In this document: piece by piece, positions 16,533 through 24,632 of the stretch
Numbering within the stretch: the first letter of the stretch is position 1
How the letters are laid out: each line of letters begins with the position of its first letter
NCBI RefSeq assembly: GCF_014647635.1
Contig: NZ_BMPO01000004.1
Location: 186,001 to 250,000 of the forward strand
Source: Pseudomonas matsuisoli
GTDB lineage: Bacteria; Pseudomonadota; Gammaproteobacteria; Pseudomonadales; Pseudomonadaceae
Direction of reading: 5' to 3'
Length of the DNA: 64,000 nucleotides
The notes under the pieces: generated by a model
The model's database searches: none
Told to the model about the DNA's origin: nothing
The model's input: the letters and a program-made list of their open reading frames with translations, nothing else
Program-made: the position numbers and the translations under genes

Positions 16533-17819
16533 TCAGCGTCCCCGCCGAATGAGCACGAGCCCCACCAACGCACCGATCGCACACAACCCCAGCAGGTAAT
16601 ACGCAGGCCCAAGCGGGCTCCACTTCACCATGAGCGAAACCGCCATGGGCGTCATCCCGCCGAAAATCGCGTAGGACAGGTTGTAGGAGAACGACAGCCC
16701 GCTAAAGCGCACCACTGGCGGAAAAGCATTGACCATCACGAACGGCACTGCACCCGTCACCCCCACGGCCAGCCCAACCAGCGCGTACAACGGAAGCAAC
16801 GCCTCAGGATGCGTTGCGAGCGACGTATAAAACACCCACGATGTGACCGCGAGCAGCACGCAGCCTCCCGTCAACACGCGCCCCGCGCCAATGCGGTCGC
16901 ACAGCCAGCCTGCCGCTATACAGCCCAACGCGAGACAGATGATTGCCAGGCTATTAGCCCGCAACGACGTCACCGCATCGAAACCGTACAGTTTTTGCAG
17001 GAACGTCGGCGTCATCAGGATGACCACGACGATGCCCGCAGACAGTAGCCACGTCAGCAGGATCGAAACGATCACACCTGAGCGATGCTCGCGCACGACC
17101 GTCTTGAGGGGTAGCTCTTCGGCCAGTCGTTTGTGTGCCTGCATTTCGACGAACACGGGTGTCTCGTGCAACCAGCGGCGTAAGTACACCGCCACAAGGC
17201 CAAACACGCCGCCCAGCAGGAACGGCACGCGCCACGCCCAGGCCAGCACCTCTTCGGCGGTGAATACGGTGTTGATCACGTTCGCCATCACCGAACCCAG
17301 CAAGATGCCGACCGATAGGCCGCACGTCAGCGTGCCGCAGGCGAAACCCACGCTACGCGCCGGCACGTGCTCGGAGACGAACACCCAGGCGCCAGGGACT
17401 TCCCCGCCGATGGCTGCACCCTGAACGATGCGCATCGCCAACAGCAGCAGCGGCGCCCAAATGCCGATCTGCGCGTAGGTCGGCAGCAAGCCCATGATCA
17501 ACGTCGGCACCGTCATCAGGACGATGCTCAGGGTGAACATCCGCTTACGGCCAAGCAGGTCGCCGAAATGCGCCAGCACCATGCCGCCCAGCGGGCGCGC
17601 CAGATAACCCGCCGCGAAAATGCCGAAGGTCTGGAACTGGCGCAGCCATTCAGGCATGTCCGGCGGGAAGAACAGCTGGCCCACCACCGCTGCGAAAAAC
17701 ACGAAAATGATGAAGTCGTAGAACTCCAGCGCCCCGCCAAGAGCAGACAACGAGAGCGTCCGGTAGTCGCGGCGCGACAAGGGGCGAGGTACGGGCGTTG
17801 AAGCGGAAGCGGTGGACAT
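16533..17819 (-). CDS. MHS-family MFS transporter (paralogue 1)
   Basis: A 428-residue, 12-helix major-facilitator permease of the metabolite:H+ symporter type (related to ProP, KgtP, ShiA). The start SRRDYRTLSLSALGGALEFYDF and the signature loop ARPLGGMVLAHFGDLLGRKRMF are diagnostic, and GGEVPGAWVFVSEH follows in helix 5. It should co-transport an organic acid or betaine with protons into the cell. It is highly similar to the next gene (17886-19175) throughout, indicating tandem duplication. The 66-bp gap suggests a shared transcript. In PAO1 a comparable MFS gene follows pstS (PA5370, from memory). Confidence 0.9.
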   Translation of the reverse strand: MSTASASTPVPRPLSRRDYRTLSLSALGGALEFYDFIIFVFFAAVVGQLFFPPDMPEWLRQFQTFGIFAAGYLARPLGGMVLAHFGDLLGRKRMFTLSIVLMTVPTLIMGLLPTYAQIGIWAPLLLLAMRIVQGAAIGGEVPGAWVFVSEHVPARSVGFACGTLTCGLSVGILLGSVMANVINTVFTAEEVLAWAWRVPFLLGGVFGLVAVYLRRWLHETPVFVEMQAHKRLAEELPLKTVVREHRSGVIVSILLTWLLSAGIVVVILMTPTFLQKLYGFDAVTSLRANSLAIICLALGCIAAGWLCDRIGAGRVLTGGCVLLAVTSWVFYTSLATHPEALLPLYALVGLAVGVTGAVPFVMVNAFPPVVRFSGLSFSYNLSYAIFGGMTPMAVSLMVKWSPLGPAYYLLGLCAIGALVGLVLIRRGR

Positions 17820-17885
17820 TTTTGGTACTTCTGTCGTTCTTGAAGCGAGCAGACCGCGCCAGAAGGCGCGGTCCGTGGGAAGGAC

Positions 17886-19175
17886 TCAGCGGCCCTTGCT
17901 GGCCATGTATAGGCCGATCAACACGCCGAGGCCGCACACCGAAACGACGTAATACATCGGGCCAAGTGGCGACCACTTGACCAGCAACGAGACGAACATC
18001 GGTGTCACCCCGCCGAACACGGCATAGGCCATGTTGTAGGAGAACGACAGCCCGCTAAAGCGCACGAACGGCGGGAATGCCTTGACCATGATGTACGGTA
18101 CGGTGCCGATGAAGCCCACGAAGAAGCCGCACAACGCATAAAGCGGGAACAGCAATTCGGGCTGCAGGGCCATGCTGGTATAGAAGAACCACACCGACAC
18201 ACCCAGGCCCAGCGCACCAATCATCAGCGTCTTGCCGCCATCGATGCGGTCGCAGAGGAAACCCGACACCACGCAGCCGATGCATGCGCAGATGATCGCC
18301 AGGCTGTTCGCCTGCAAGGTCGTCACAGCGCTCATCTTGTAGAGCGTTTGCAAGAAGGTTGGCGTCAGCAGGATCACGACGACGATCGCTGCCGTCAGGA
18401 ACCACGTCACCAGCGCCGACAACGCCACGCCACCTTTATGGCCGCGTACGACCGTCTTCAAAGGCAATTCGGCAGACAGTTCCTTGCGCTTTTGCAGTTC
18501 GGCGAAGACCGGCGTCTCATGTAGATAACGACGCAGGTAGACCGCGAACAGACCGAACACACCGCCCACCAGGAACGGTAGACGCCAGGCCCAATCGGCC
18601 ACTTCTTCCGGCGTGTAGAGCGCATTGATCAGCGTCGCCATCAACGAGCCGAGCAGGATGCCGGCCACGATACCAGCGGTCATCACGCCGACGGCATAGC
18701 CGACATGGCGCGGCGGCGCGTGCTCGGCCACGAAGACCCATGCGCCAGGCACTTCACCGCCGATCGCCGCGCCCTGCGCGATACGCATCAACAGCAGAAG
18801 CAGTGGCGCAAGAATGCCGATCTGCTCGTAGGTTGGCAGCAAACCCATGATGAGCGTGGGAACGGACATCATGAAAATGCTCAGGGTGAACATCTTCTTG
18901 CGGCCAAGCAGGTCGCCGAAGTGCGCCATGATGATGCCGCCCAGCGGGCGCGCGAGATAACCCGCAGCGAAGATGCCGAATGTCTGGAACAGACGCAGCC
19001 ACTCCGGCATGTCGGGTGGGAAAAACAGCTTTCCCACCACGGCGGCGAAGAAGACGAAAATGATGAAGTCGTAGAATTCGAGAGCTCCGCCAAGGGCGGA
19101 AAGGGACAGGGTCTTGTAGTCGCTGCGTGACAGAGGACGAGACGCAGACGGCGTTCCGGCGTTAACGGATTCCAT
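17886..19175 (-). CDS. MHS-family MFS transporter (paralogue 2)
   Basis: A 429-residue, 12-helix symporter nearly colinear with its neighbour. It shares SALGGALEFYDFIIFVFFAA, ARPLGGIIMAHFGDLLGRKK and FSGLSFSYN. Differences cluster in the middle helices and in the cytoplasmic loop after helix 6 (LQKRKELSAELPLKT against MQAHKRLAEELPLKT), which could alter substrate choice. It is the first gene of the tandem pair on the minus strand, with its promoter in the divergent region 19176-19489. The substrate is not deducible; dicarboxylates or betaines are typical of the family. Confidence 0.9.
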   Translation of the reverse strand: MESVNAGTPSASRPLSRSDYKTLSLSALGGALEFYDFIIFVFFAAVVGKLFFPPDMPEWLRLFQTFGIFAAGYLARPLGGIIMAHFGDLLGRKKMFTLSIFMMSVPTLIMGLLPTYEQIGILAPLLLLLMRIAQGAAIGGEVPGAWVFVAEHAPPRHVGYAVGVMTAGIVAGILLGSLMATLINALYTPEEVADWAWRLPFLVGGVFGLFAVYLRRYLHETPVFAELQKRKELSAELPLKTVVRGHKGGVALSALVTWFLTAAIVVVILLTPTFLQTLYKMSAVTTLQANSLAIICACIGCVVSGFLCDRIDGGKTLMIGALGLGVSVWFFYTSMALQPELLFPLYALCGFFVGFIGTVPYIMVKAFPPFVRFSGLSFSYNMAYAVFGGVTPMFVSLLVKWSPLGPMYYVVSVCGLGVLIGLYMASKGR

Positions 19176-19489
19176 GGATTGTTCTCATGAGGTGCGGGCA
19201 GAGGCCACAGCCCGCTTCGCTGGCGGACTTATGGAGGGCTGCCACCATAGCAAATATGACGCGTGCTTGACATATCGAGATACACGCAGTCGGCCCAGTG
19301 AAACCTCTGTCGCGATGAGCGTTGCGTCGGTTCCAATTCGCGCGCGTGCAGTGTGCCCTCGGGCCCGTGCACAACGTCGAGTAAAAATTCGAAACCTATG
19401 TCGAAGCGGCTGATAACGGTCTATATACTCAAAACACCCACTTAGACGCCGACGCACTCAAACCTTCTATAAAAAGGTAGACGTTCCGC
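19176..19489. other. 314-bp divergent promoter region
   Basis: This spacer separates the minus-strand MFS pair from the plus-strand thioesterase gene. It is less GC-rich than its surroundings near 19250-19290 and 19380-19440 (for example TTGACATATCGAGATACACG), fitting promoters for both directions, but no operator or RNA gene can be assigned with confidence. Confidence 0.4.
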
Positions 19490-19897
19490 ATGATCGAAAT
19501 CGAAGACGAAAACCTGACCCCCCAAGGCGATCTGGCGCTTCAGATCACCGCGCTACCACGCGAGACCAACGGCTTCGGCGACATCTATGGCGGCTGGGTC
19601 GTCGCACAGATGGATATCGCCGGCACCGCGATGGCCAGCAAGGTCGCCGGCGGGCGTGTGGCCACGGTTTCGATTGACCGCATGGCCTTTCTCGTGCCGG
19701 TCGCTGTGGGCGCGCAACTGTCTTTCTACACCCAGACCCTGCAGGTGGGTCGTAGCTCGATCAAGATGCTGGTGGAAGCGTGGAGCGATGATCCCCTTTC
19801 CAGCGAATGGCGCAAAGTCACCGAGGCGACGTTCGTTTTTGTCGCCATCGACGGCAGCGGTCGCACGCGCCCCGTTCCGCCGCGCCGCGAACGTTGA
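19490..19897 (+). CDS. Acyl-CoA thioesterase, hotdog fold (YciA-like)
   Basis: A 135-residue single-domain hotdog enzyme expected to hydrolyse acyl-CoA to free acid and CoA. The motif NGFGDIYGGWVVAQMDIAG (about 26-44) contains the Asp/Gly/Gly loop and central helix of this family, and ATVSIDRMAFLVPVAVGAQL forms the central sheet. Length is normal. A second, longer hotdog thioesterase occurs at 35363. The neighbouring mutarotase gene starts 121 bases later in the same direction, so co-transcription is possible. Confidence 0.88.
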   Translation: MIEIEDENLTPQGDLALQITALPRETNGFGDIYGGWVVAQMDIAGTAMASKVAGGRVATVSIDRMAFLVPVAVGAQLSFYTQTLQVGRSSIKMLVEAWSDDPLSSEWRKVTEATFVFVAIDGSGRTRPVPPRRER

Positions 19898-20018
19898 ACT
19901 CGCGCCTTTCGGCGAACTCCGAGACAGCAACGTCGCGCCGGCACTCGGGCCTGATTCGAATCCCAAGATGCACACGGCGCGATCCTGAAGACGAACGAGC
20001 CCCAAGCCAGGACCGCAT

Positions 20019-20921
20019 ATGACCCGCACAGCCCCTCTCATCGAACACGTCGACCACGGCCAACTTCCTTGTCTGCGCGTGACGTTGGGCGACGCTGAAC
20101 TCGTCGTAGCCCGCCAAGGCGCCCACGTGATGAGCTATCGACGCGGTGTCAGTGCGGCTCCGCTGATCTGGCTCAGCCCCGAGGAAGATGGCGTCAAAGG
20201 CCGTCCTATTCGAGGTGGGGCTCCAATTTGCTGGCCTTGGTTTGGCGCCCTCGCACGCAATCCAGCCGATGTACAGGCGACGTATACAGGTGCGGAACCA
20301 CCTCAGCATGGCTTGGTGCGGGGTGTGGAATGGCAGCTCGACGCAATCGACGAGACCGAATCAGCCATCGAACTGACCTTCGAAGCCCCGAGCGACCTCC
20401 CCAATTGGCCGCATCTTGTGAACCTGCAGCTGCGGGTTCGCCTGGACGACGCTCTGCATCTGGACCTTACGACGACGAATAAGGGTGACACTGCCCTGCC
20501 CCTAAGCCAGGCGCTGCATACCTACTTCCGGATTGGCGATATTCACCAGGCCCATATCGAAGGTCTGGACGGCACCGGTTACTTGAATACGCTGGAAAGC
20601 TGGGAACAGAAGTTGCCCCAAGCAGGCGCGGTGCATTTCACCGCAGAGACCGACCGAGTGTATCTCGGCGTTCCTGATCTTTTAGCAATCGCCGATCCGG
20701 TGCTCGAGCGCCGCATCACGCTCGAGACCAGAGGATCAACGTCGGCGGTCGTGTGGAACCCCTGGATCGACAAAGCCGCGCGTACCCCGCAGTTCCCCGA
20801 CGACGGCTGGCAAGAAATGCTCTGCATTGAAACGGCGAACGTGCTGGAAGATCGCATCGTGCTCGCGCCGGGCAAGGCCCATACGGTAGGGGTCACGTTG
20901 CGAAGCACTACGCTGGATTGA
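20019..20921 (+). CDS. D-hexose-6-phosphate mutarotase (aldose 1-epimerase family, YeaD-like)
   Basis: A 300-residue beta-sandwich enzyme that interconverts alpha and beta anomers of hexose 6-phosphates in the cytoplasm. Recognisable segments are VMSYRRGVSAAPLIWLSPE, the phosphate-recognition strand PIRGGAPICWPWFG, the catalytic His region PPQHGLVRGVEW and the late acidic stretch EMLCIETANV. An AGGA ribosome site lies about 6 bases before ATG 20019. A REP element follows the gene at 20942. No carbohydrate operon surrounds it. Confidence 0.9.
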   Translation: MTRTAPLIEHVDHGQLPCLRVTLGDAELVVARQGAHVMSYRRGVSAAPLIWLSPEEDGVKGRPIRGGAPICWPWFGALARNPADVQATYTGAEPPQHGLVRGVEWQLDAIDETESAIELTFEAPSDLPNWPHLVNLQLRVRLDDALHLDLTTTNKGDTALPLSQALHTYFRIGDIHQAHIEGLDGTGYLNTLESWEQKLPQAGAVHFTAETDRVYLGVPDLLAIADPVLERRITLETRGSTSAVVWNPWIDKAARTPQFPDDGWQEMLCIETANVLEDRIVLAPGKAHTVGVTLRSTTLD

Positions 20922-20941
20922 GACTGAACCGGAAGCGCGGA

Positions 20942-20965
20942 TGTAGGAGCGGCCTTGGTCGCGAA
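20942..20965. repeat. Single REP downstream of the mutarotase gene
   Basis: TGTAGGAGCGGCCTTGGTCG followed by CGAA is a half-REP of the Pseudomonas GTAGGAGC type. It lies 20 bases after the mutarotase stop and has no inverted partner nearby. Confidence 0.65.
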
Positions 20966-21058
20966 GCTTTTTAGTCGAAACCCGACACAATCGGACCCGC
21001 CGCAACGCACAGCAGGGAGAACATCTGGCGCTTCACCCTGCTCCCACCGAAGCCGCTT

Positions 21059-21709
21059 CTACACGGTCGCAGGCTGCTTCGGCAGCAGCCGCATCAGCGC
21101 CCCAAGCAGCATGCCGTAGAGCGGGACGAACAGCACCAGGCTCACGGTCAGTTTGATCACATAATCCACGATGGCGATCTCGACCCAATTCGCGGCCATG
21201 AACGGATCACTGCTCTGCCAAAACGCAATGGAAAAGAACGCCAGCGTATCCATCGCCTGCCCGAAAACGCTTGAAGCGGTGGGCGCGATCCACCATTGCG
21301 GCAGTTTGCGCAGCCGATCGAACACCTGAATGTCGAGCATTTGTCCCAGTACGTAGGCCAAGAAACTTGCCAGTGCGATGCGGAACACGAACAGGTTGAA
21401 CTCGCCCAATGCGGCTAGTCCGCCGAAGGCGCCTTCATGGAACAATACCGAAACGCCATACGACGCTACCAGCGCCGGCAGCATGACCCGGGCGATCACC
21501 TTGCGTGCGGAATCCTTGCCCATCAGGCGAACCGTGAGATCGGTCGCGAGAAAAATGAACGGGAAGCTGAATGCACCCCAGGTGGTGTGCCAGCCGAACA
21601 CCGTGATCGGCAGTTGCACCAGGTAATTGCTGGCGATGATGACAAAAACGTGAAATGCGATCAGTACGGCCAAAGCCGGTCTGCTGACCGATGCGGGAAT
21701 CAGCGACAT
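21059..21709 (-). CDS. yhhQ: Queuosine-precursor (preQ0/preQ1) transporter, YhhQ/COG1738 family
   Basis: A 216-residue integral membrane protein with about six helices that imports 7-deazaguanine precursors for queuosine tRNA modification. Typical features are NYLVQLPITVFGWHTTWGAFSFPFIFLATDLTVRLMG near the N-terminus and the helix-5 stretch SVFGQAMDTLAFFSIAFW. ATG 21709 is preferred over 21769 because AAGGA sits 6 bases upstream. That Shine-Dalgarno is also the 3' arm of a probable preQ1-I riboswitch, which supports both the start and the function. Monocistronic by context. Confidence 0.9.
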   Translation of the reverse strand: MSLIPASVSRPALAVLIAFHVFVIIASNYLVQLPITVFGWHTTWGAFSFPFIFLATDLTVRLMGKDSARKVIARVMLPALVASYGVSVLFHEGAFGGLAALGEFNLFVFRIALASFLAYVLGQMLDIQVFDRLRKLPQWWIAPTASSVFGQAMDTLAFFSIAFWQSSDPFMAANWVEIAIVDYVIKLTVSLVLFVPLYGMLLGALMRLLPKQPATV

Positions 21710-21715
21710 GGAGTG

Positions 21716-21752
21716 TCCTTTTTGATGAGCCTGATGGGGTGAGGGAACCCAT
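21716..21752 (-). promoter_or_regulatory. Probable preQ1-I riboswitch controlling yhhQ translation
   Basis: On the minus strand AUGGG (21752-21748) pairs with CCCAU (21738-21734) to make P1. Loop 1 is UUCCCUCA (21747-21740), followed by an extra C at 21739 in the position that pairs with preQ1 in known class-I aptamers. The tail CAUCAAAAAGGA is A-rich and ends in the Shine-Dalgarno AAGGA (21720-21716). The CCU of loop 1 can pair with AGG of that Shine-Dalgarno as pseudoknot P2, blocking translation when preQ1 is bound. The order and the extra C resemble the T. tengcongensis class-I aptamer. The L3 tail is a few bases longer than usual. Confidence 0.7.
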
Positions 21753-21842
21753 TGCCGCAATCGAAGCAACTGCGAGCGGCGCGCATTCTAGCGGGTCGTT
21801 GGCCTATCGGACAGGTTATCGGTCGCGTCAAGAGACGGGATT

Positions 21843-21915
21843 GGCGACTGAAGTCGCCCCTACAGTATTCCTTTGCCTGTAGGGGCGACCGGGCGGTGAT
21901 CCGCTTCAGTCGCCC
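21843..21915. repeat. REPIN of the GTAGGGGCGAC family
   Basis: GGCGACTGAAGTCGCCCCTA at 21843 with CAG after it is mirrored by CTGTAGGGGCGACC starting 21877, which continues to TTCAGTCGCCC at 21915. This is a third REP subfamily, also seen at 38807-38853 and 46793-46815. It fills most of the yhhQ-lpxL gap. Confidence 0.8.
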
Positions 21916-21994
21916 GCTTTGGCTCGGCGGAACACCCTCGGCCTATCTATCGATGAATTTCACGAGCAGCCGCGGATCAGCTGCCCCAGCGAGG

Positions 21995-22882
21995 CTAGTA
22001 CCAGCGAGCTTCACCCTCGGGACGCTTCTTGAAGCGCTTCATCGTCCACATGTACTGGCTTGGATAAGCGCGTACGTACTTCTCGATCATCGCACTCATC
22101 GCAGCAACGCCGATGTCGGTGTCCTCGCTATACATCGCCTCGGGCGCGGCTTCGATGATGACCTTATAGCCGCTGCGATCCGGCAGACGGACCGCGTGCA
22201 GGAATACGCCCACCGCTTTGCCGCCCTTGAGCATGCCGGGCACGAACTTACTCGTCAGGGCTCGCGTTCCGCAAAACGGTACGAAGACACCTGAGGATAA
22301 ACTGGGCTCGGGATCTGCCGGGATGCCAACAGCACCGCCTCGGCGGACCTCCTTGATGACGCAGAGAATGCCTTCCTTGGTGGAGGGCGCGACGCGGTTG
22401 CCCATCTGCACACGCTGCTGCTGCAACAGATCGTCAACGGCCTTTAGTTTGGGCGGACGGTAAAAAATGATCGGTTTGCACTGGTCGCAGTAGAAGTGAT
22501 TCAGCGCCTCCCAGTTGCCAAGATGGCTGGTAATGCCAACGACGCCCTTGCCCGAGGCCAACGCCTGCTGCAGCACCTCTAGCCCTTCCACTTCGCGTAC
22601 CAGGCGGATCGATTCGTGCGGAGGCCGAATCCACGCGTAGGCGCTCTCCGTCAGCGTCCGACCAATGTCAGACAGGCTGCGTTTGAGCAACGCATCGAGC
22701 GCTTTCGCATCCAGTTCGGGAAAGCAATGTTGGAGGTTTTTCCGGGCGACATCGCGAGAACGACCAGGCAGCCGGTACATGACCCAACCAAAGAACGCAC
22801 CCAGACCGCTGGCCACACGCCACGGCAACAGGGCCAGCAGGCGCAGAAAAGCCACTGCTATTGCGCCCTTGAGTCTCTCCAC
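21995..22882 (-). CDS. lpxL: Lipid A biosynthesis acyltransferase (LpxL/HtrB family)
   Basis: About 295 residues. An inner-membrane-anchored acyltransferase that adds a secondary lauroyl-type chain to the lipid A precursor. An N-terminal hydrophobic helix (about 6-38) anchors it. The catalytic HX4E motif is TSHLGNWEAL (His 120, Glu 125), followed by the glycerophosphate/KDO-facing block IIFYRPPKLKAVDDLL and the PADPEPSLSSGVFVPFCG region. A GTG start at 22882 gives the family's usual N-terminus (VERLKGAIAV), with GGAG about 9 bases upstream; the longer frame from 22951 has no support. It lies next to tag and glyQS in the same order I recall from PAO1 (PA0009-PA0011). Confidence 0.9.
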   Translation of the reverse strand: MERLKGAIAVAFLRLLALLPWRVASGLGAFFGWVMYRLPGRSRDVARKNLQHCFPELDAKALDALLKRSLSDIGRTLTESAYAWIRPPHESIRLVREVEGLEVLQQALASGKGVVGITSHLGNWEALNHFYCDQCKPIIFYRPPKLKAVDDLLQQQRVQMGNRVAPSTKEGILCVIKEVRRGGAVGIPADPEPSLSSGVFVPFCGTRALTSKFVPGMLKGGKAVGVFLHAVRLPDRSGYKVIIEAAPEAMYSEDTDIGVAAMSAMIEKYVRAYPSQYMWTMKRFKKRPEGEARWY

Positions 22883-22987
22883 GAAAGCCGAACTCCACTC
22901 GATCAAAGCCCGGCATTCTAACGGAGCCGCCCCGTGCCTAGCGACCGCCACGGAGCGGTAAATAAGTCAAAACCGTAACAACTCGGA

Positions 22988-23539
22988 CTATTTCGCCAAT
23001 ACTGCGTGCCGATCACAATCCAACGTATGGTCCATCACCATCCCCGTGGCCTGCATGAACGCGTAGCAGATCGTCGGCCCTACGAAAGTGAAGCCGGCTT
23101 TTTTCAGTGCCTTGCTCATCGCTTCGGCTTCCGGCGTTATCGCAGGCACCTCCCCGGGGCCCGAGAAATGATTGACCTTGGGCTCGCCCCCGACAAATGA
23201 CCAAAGGAAGCCCACCGGATCCTCCAACTTCAGCCACGCCGCGGCGTTCTGCCGCGCGGCCTTGAGCTTCAGGCGATTGCGGATGATGCCCGGATCGCTC
23301 ATGCGCGCTTCAATCTCCTCGTCGGTCATCCGGGCCAATCGTTGCGGATCGAAGCCGAACAGCACCTCCCGATAGCGCTCACGCTTTCTCAGCACGGTGA
23401 TCCATGACAGTCCCGCTTGAGCGCCTTCGAGCACGAGCATCTCGAACAAATGGCCTGCATCGTGACTTGGCACGCCCCATTCTTCGTCGTGATAGGCCTG
23501 GTAGAGCGGGTCATCGTTACACCAGAAGCAGCGTGGCAT
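22988..23539 (-). CDS. tag: DNA-3-methyladenine glycosylase I
   Basis: About 183 residues. A base-excision repair enzyme that removes 3-methyladenine from DNA. Family features are the N-terminal zinc-binding MPRCFWCNDDPLYQAYHDEEWG, the active-site block FEMLVLEGAQAGLSWITVL with the catalytic Glu, and the C-terminal zinc ligands within VMDHTLDCDRH. ATG 23539 fits the usual Tag start; a further ATG lies at 23545. It diverges from glyQ across a short promoter region. Confidence 0.94.
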   Translation of the reverse strand: MPRCFWCNDDPLYQAYHDEEWGVPSHDAGHLFEMLVLEGAQAGLSWITVLRKRERYREVLFGFDPQRLARMTDEEIEARMSDPGIIRNRLKLKAARQNAAAWLKLEDPVGFLWSFVGGEPKVNHFSGPGEVPAITPEAEAMSKALKKAGFTFVGPTICYAFMQATGMVMDHTLDCDRHAVLAK

Positions 23540-23681
23540 GAGCATTCCGTCCAGAGTTACATGCGCGTTACTGTATATAAAAACAGTCATCAATCCCAGT
23601 ACACCGGCGCCGAATGCGGGGCCCACCTGCTTTCAGATATACTCCCCGGCTTTTCGTCGCAGCCTGAACGGGTGATATCCA

Positions 23682-24632
23682 GTGAGTCAGACCAAGCCCG
23701 CCGTGCGCACCTTCCAAGACCTGATCCTGGCCCTGCAGCAGTACTGGGCGGAACAGGGCTGCGTAGTGTTGCAGCCTTATGACATGGAGGTCGGTGCCGG
23801 CACCTTCCACACCGCCACATTCCTGCGTGCCATCGGCCCCGAAACCTGGAACGCCGCTTACGTGCAGCCTTCCCGCCGCCCCACTGACGGCCGCTACGGT
23901 GAAAACCCAAACCGCCTGCAGCACTACTATCAGTTCCAAGTCGTCCTGAAGCCGAACCCGGAGAACTTCCAAGAGCTGTACTTGGGCTCGCTCCGCGCGA
24001 TTGGCCTCGATCCGCTGGTCCATGACGTTCGCTTCGTCGAGGACAACTGGGAGTCCCCGACTCTTGGCGCCTGGGGTCTGGGCTGGGAAATCTGGCTCAA
24101 CGGCATGGAAGTGACGCAGTTCACCTACTTCCAGCAAGTCGGTGGTCTTGAGTGCTATCCAGTCACCGGTGAAATCACTTACGGCCTCGAGCGTTTGGCC
24201 ATGTACCTGCAGGGCGTGGACTCGGTCTACGACCTGGTCTGGACCGACGGCCCATTTGGTGTCGTGACCTACGGTGACGTGTTCCACCAGAACGAGGTTG
24301 AACAGTCGACGTACAACTTCGAACACGCCAACGTCGAGAAGCTCTTCGAGCTCTTCGATTTCTACGAGTCCGAAGCCAACCGCCTGATCGATGAGCAGCT
24401 GCCACTGCCGACCTATGAAATGGTCCTCAAGGCGTCGCACACCTTCAACCTACTGGATGCGCGCCGCGCCATCTCGGTCACCGAGCGCCAGCGCTACATC
24501 CTGCGCGTAAGGACACTTGCGCGTGCGGTTGCGCAGAGCTACCTGCAAGCCCGTGCCCGCTTAGGCTTCCCCATGGCCACCCCTGAACTACGCGATGAAG
24601 TATTGGCCAAGCTCGAGGAGGCTTCGGAATGA
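23682..24632 (+). CDS. glyQ: Glycyl-tRNA synthetase alpha subunit
   Basis: A 316-residue subunit of the bacterial alpha2-beta2 glycyl-tRNA synthetase, carrying the class-II aminoacylation site that forms glycyl-adenylate. Recognisable motifs are [19 protein letters not shown], the motif-2 region [20 protein letters not shown] and the motif-3 region [19 protein letters not shown]. Length is normal. The start is GTG at 23682 (encoding [13 protein letters not shown] after the initiator). Its stop overlaps the glyS start by 4 bp (ATGA), giving translational coupling. Confidence 0.97.
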   Translation: MSQTKPAVRTFQDLILALQQYWAEQGCVVLQPYDMEVGAGTFHTATFLRAIGPETWNAAYVQPSRRPTDGRYGENPNRLQHYYQFQVVLKPNPENFQELYLGSLRAIGLDPLVHDVRFVEDNWESPTLGAWGLGWEIWLNGMEVTQFTYFQQVGGLECYPVTGEITYGLERLAMYLQGVDSVYDLVWTDGPFGVVTYGDVFHQNEVEQSTYNFEHANVEKLFELFDFYESEANRLIDEQLPLPTYEMVLKASHTFNLLDARRAISVTERQRYILRVRTLARAVAQSYLQARARLGFPMATPELRDEVLAKLEEASE

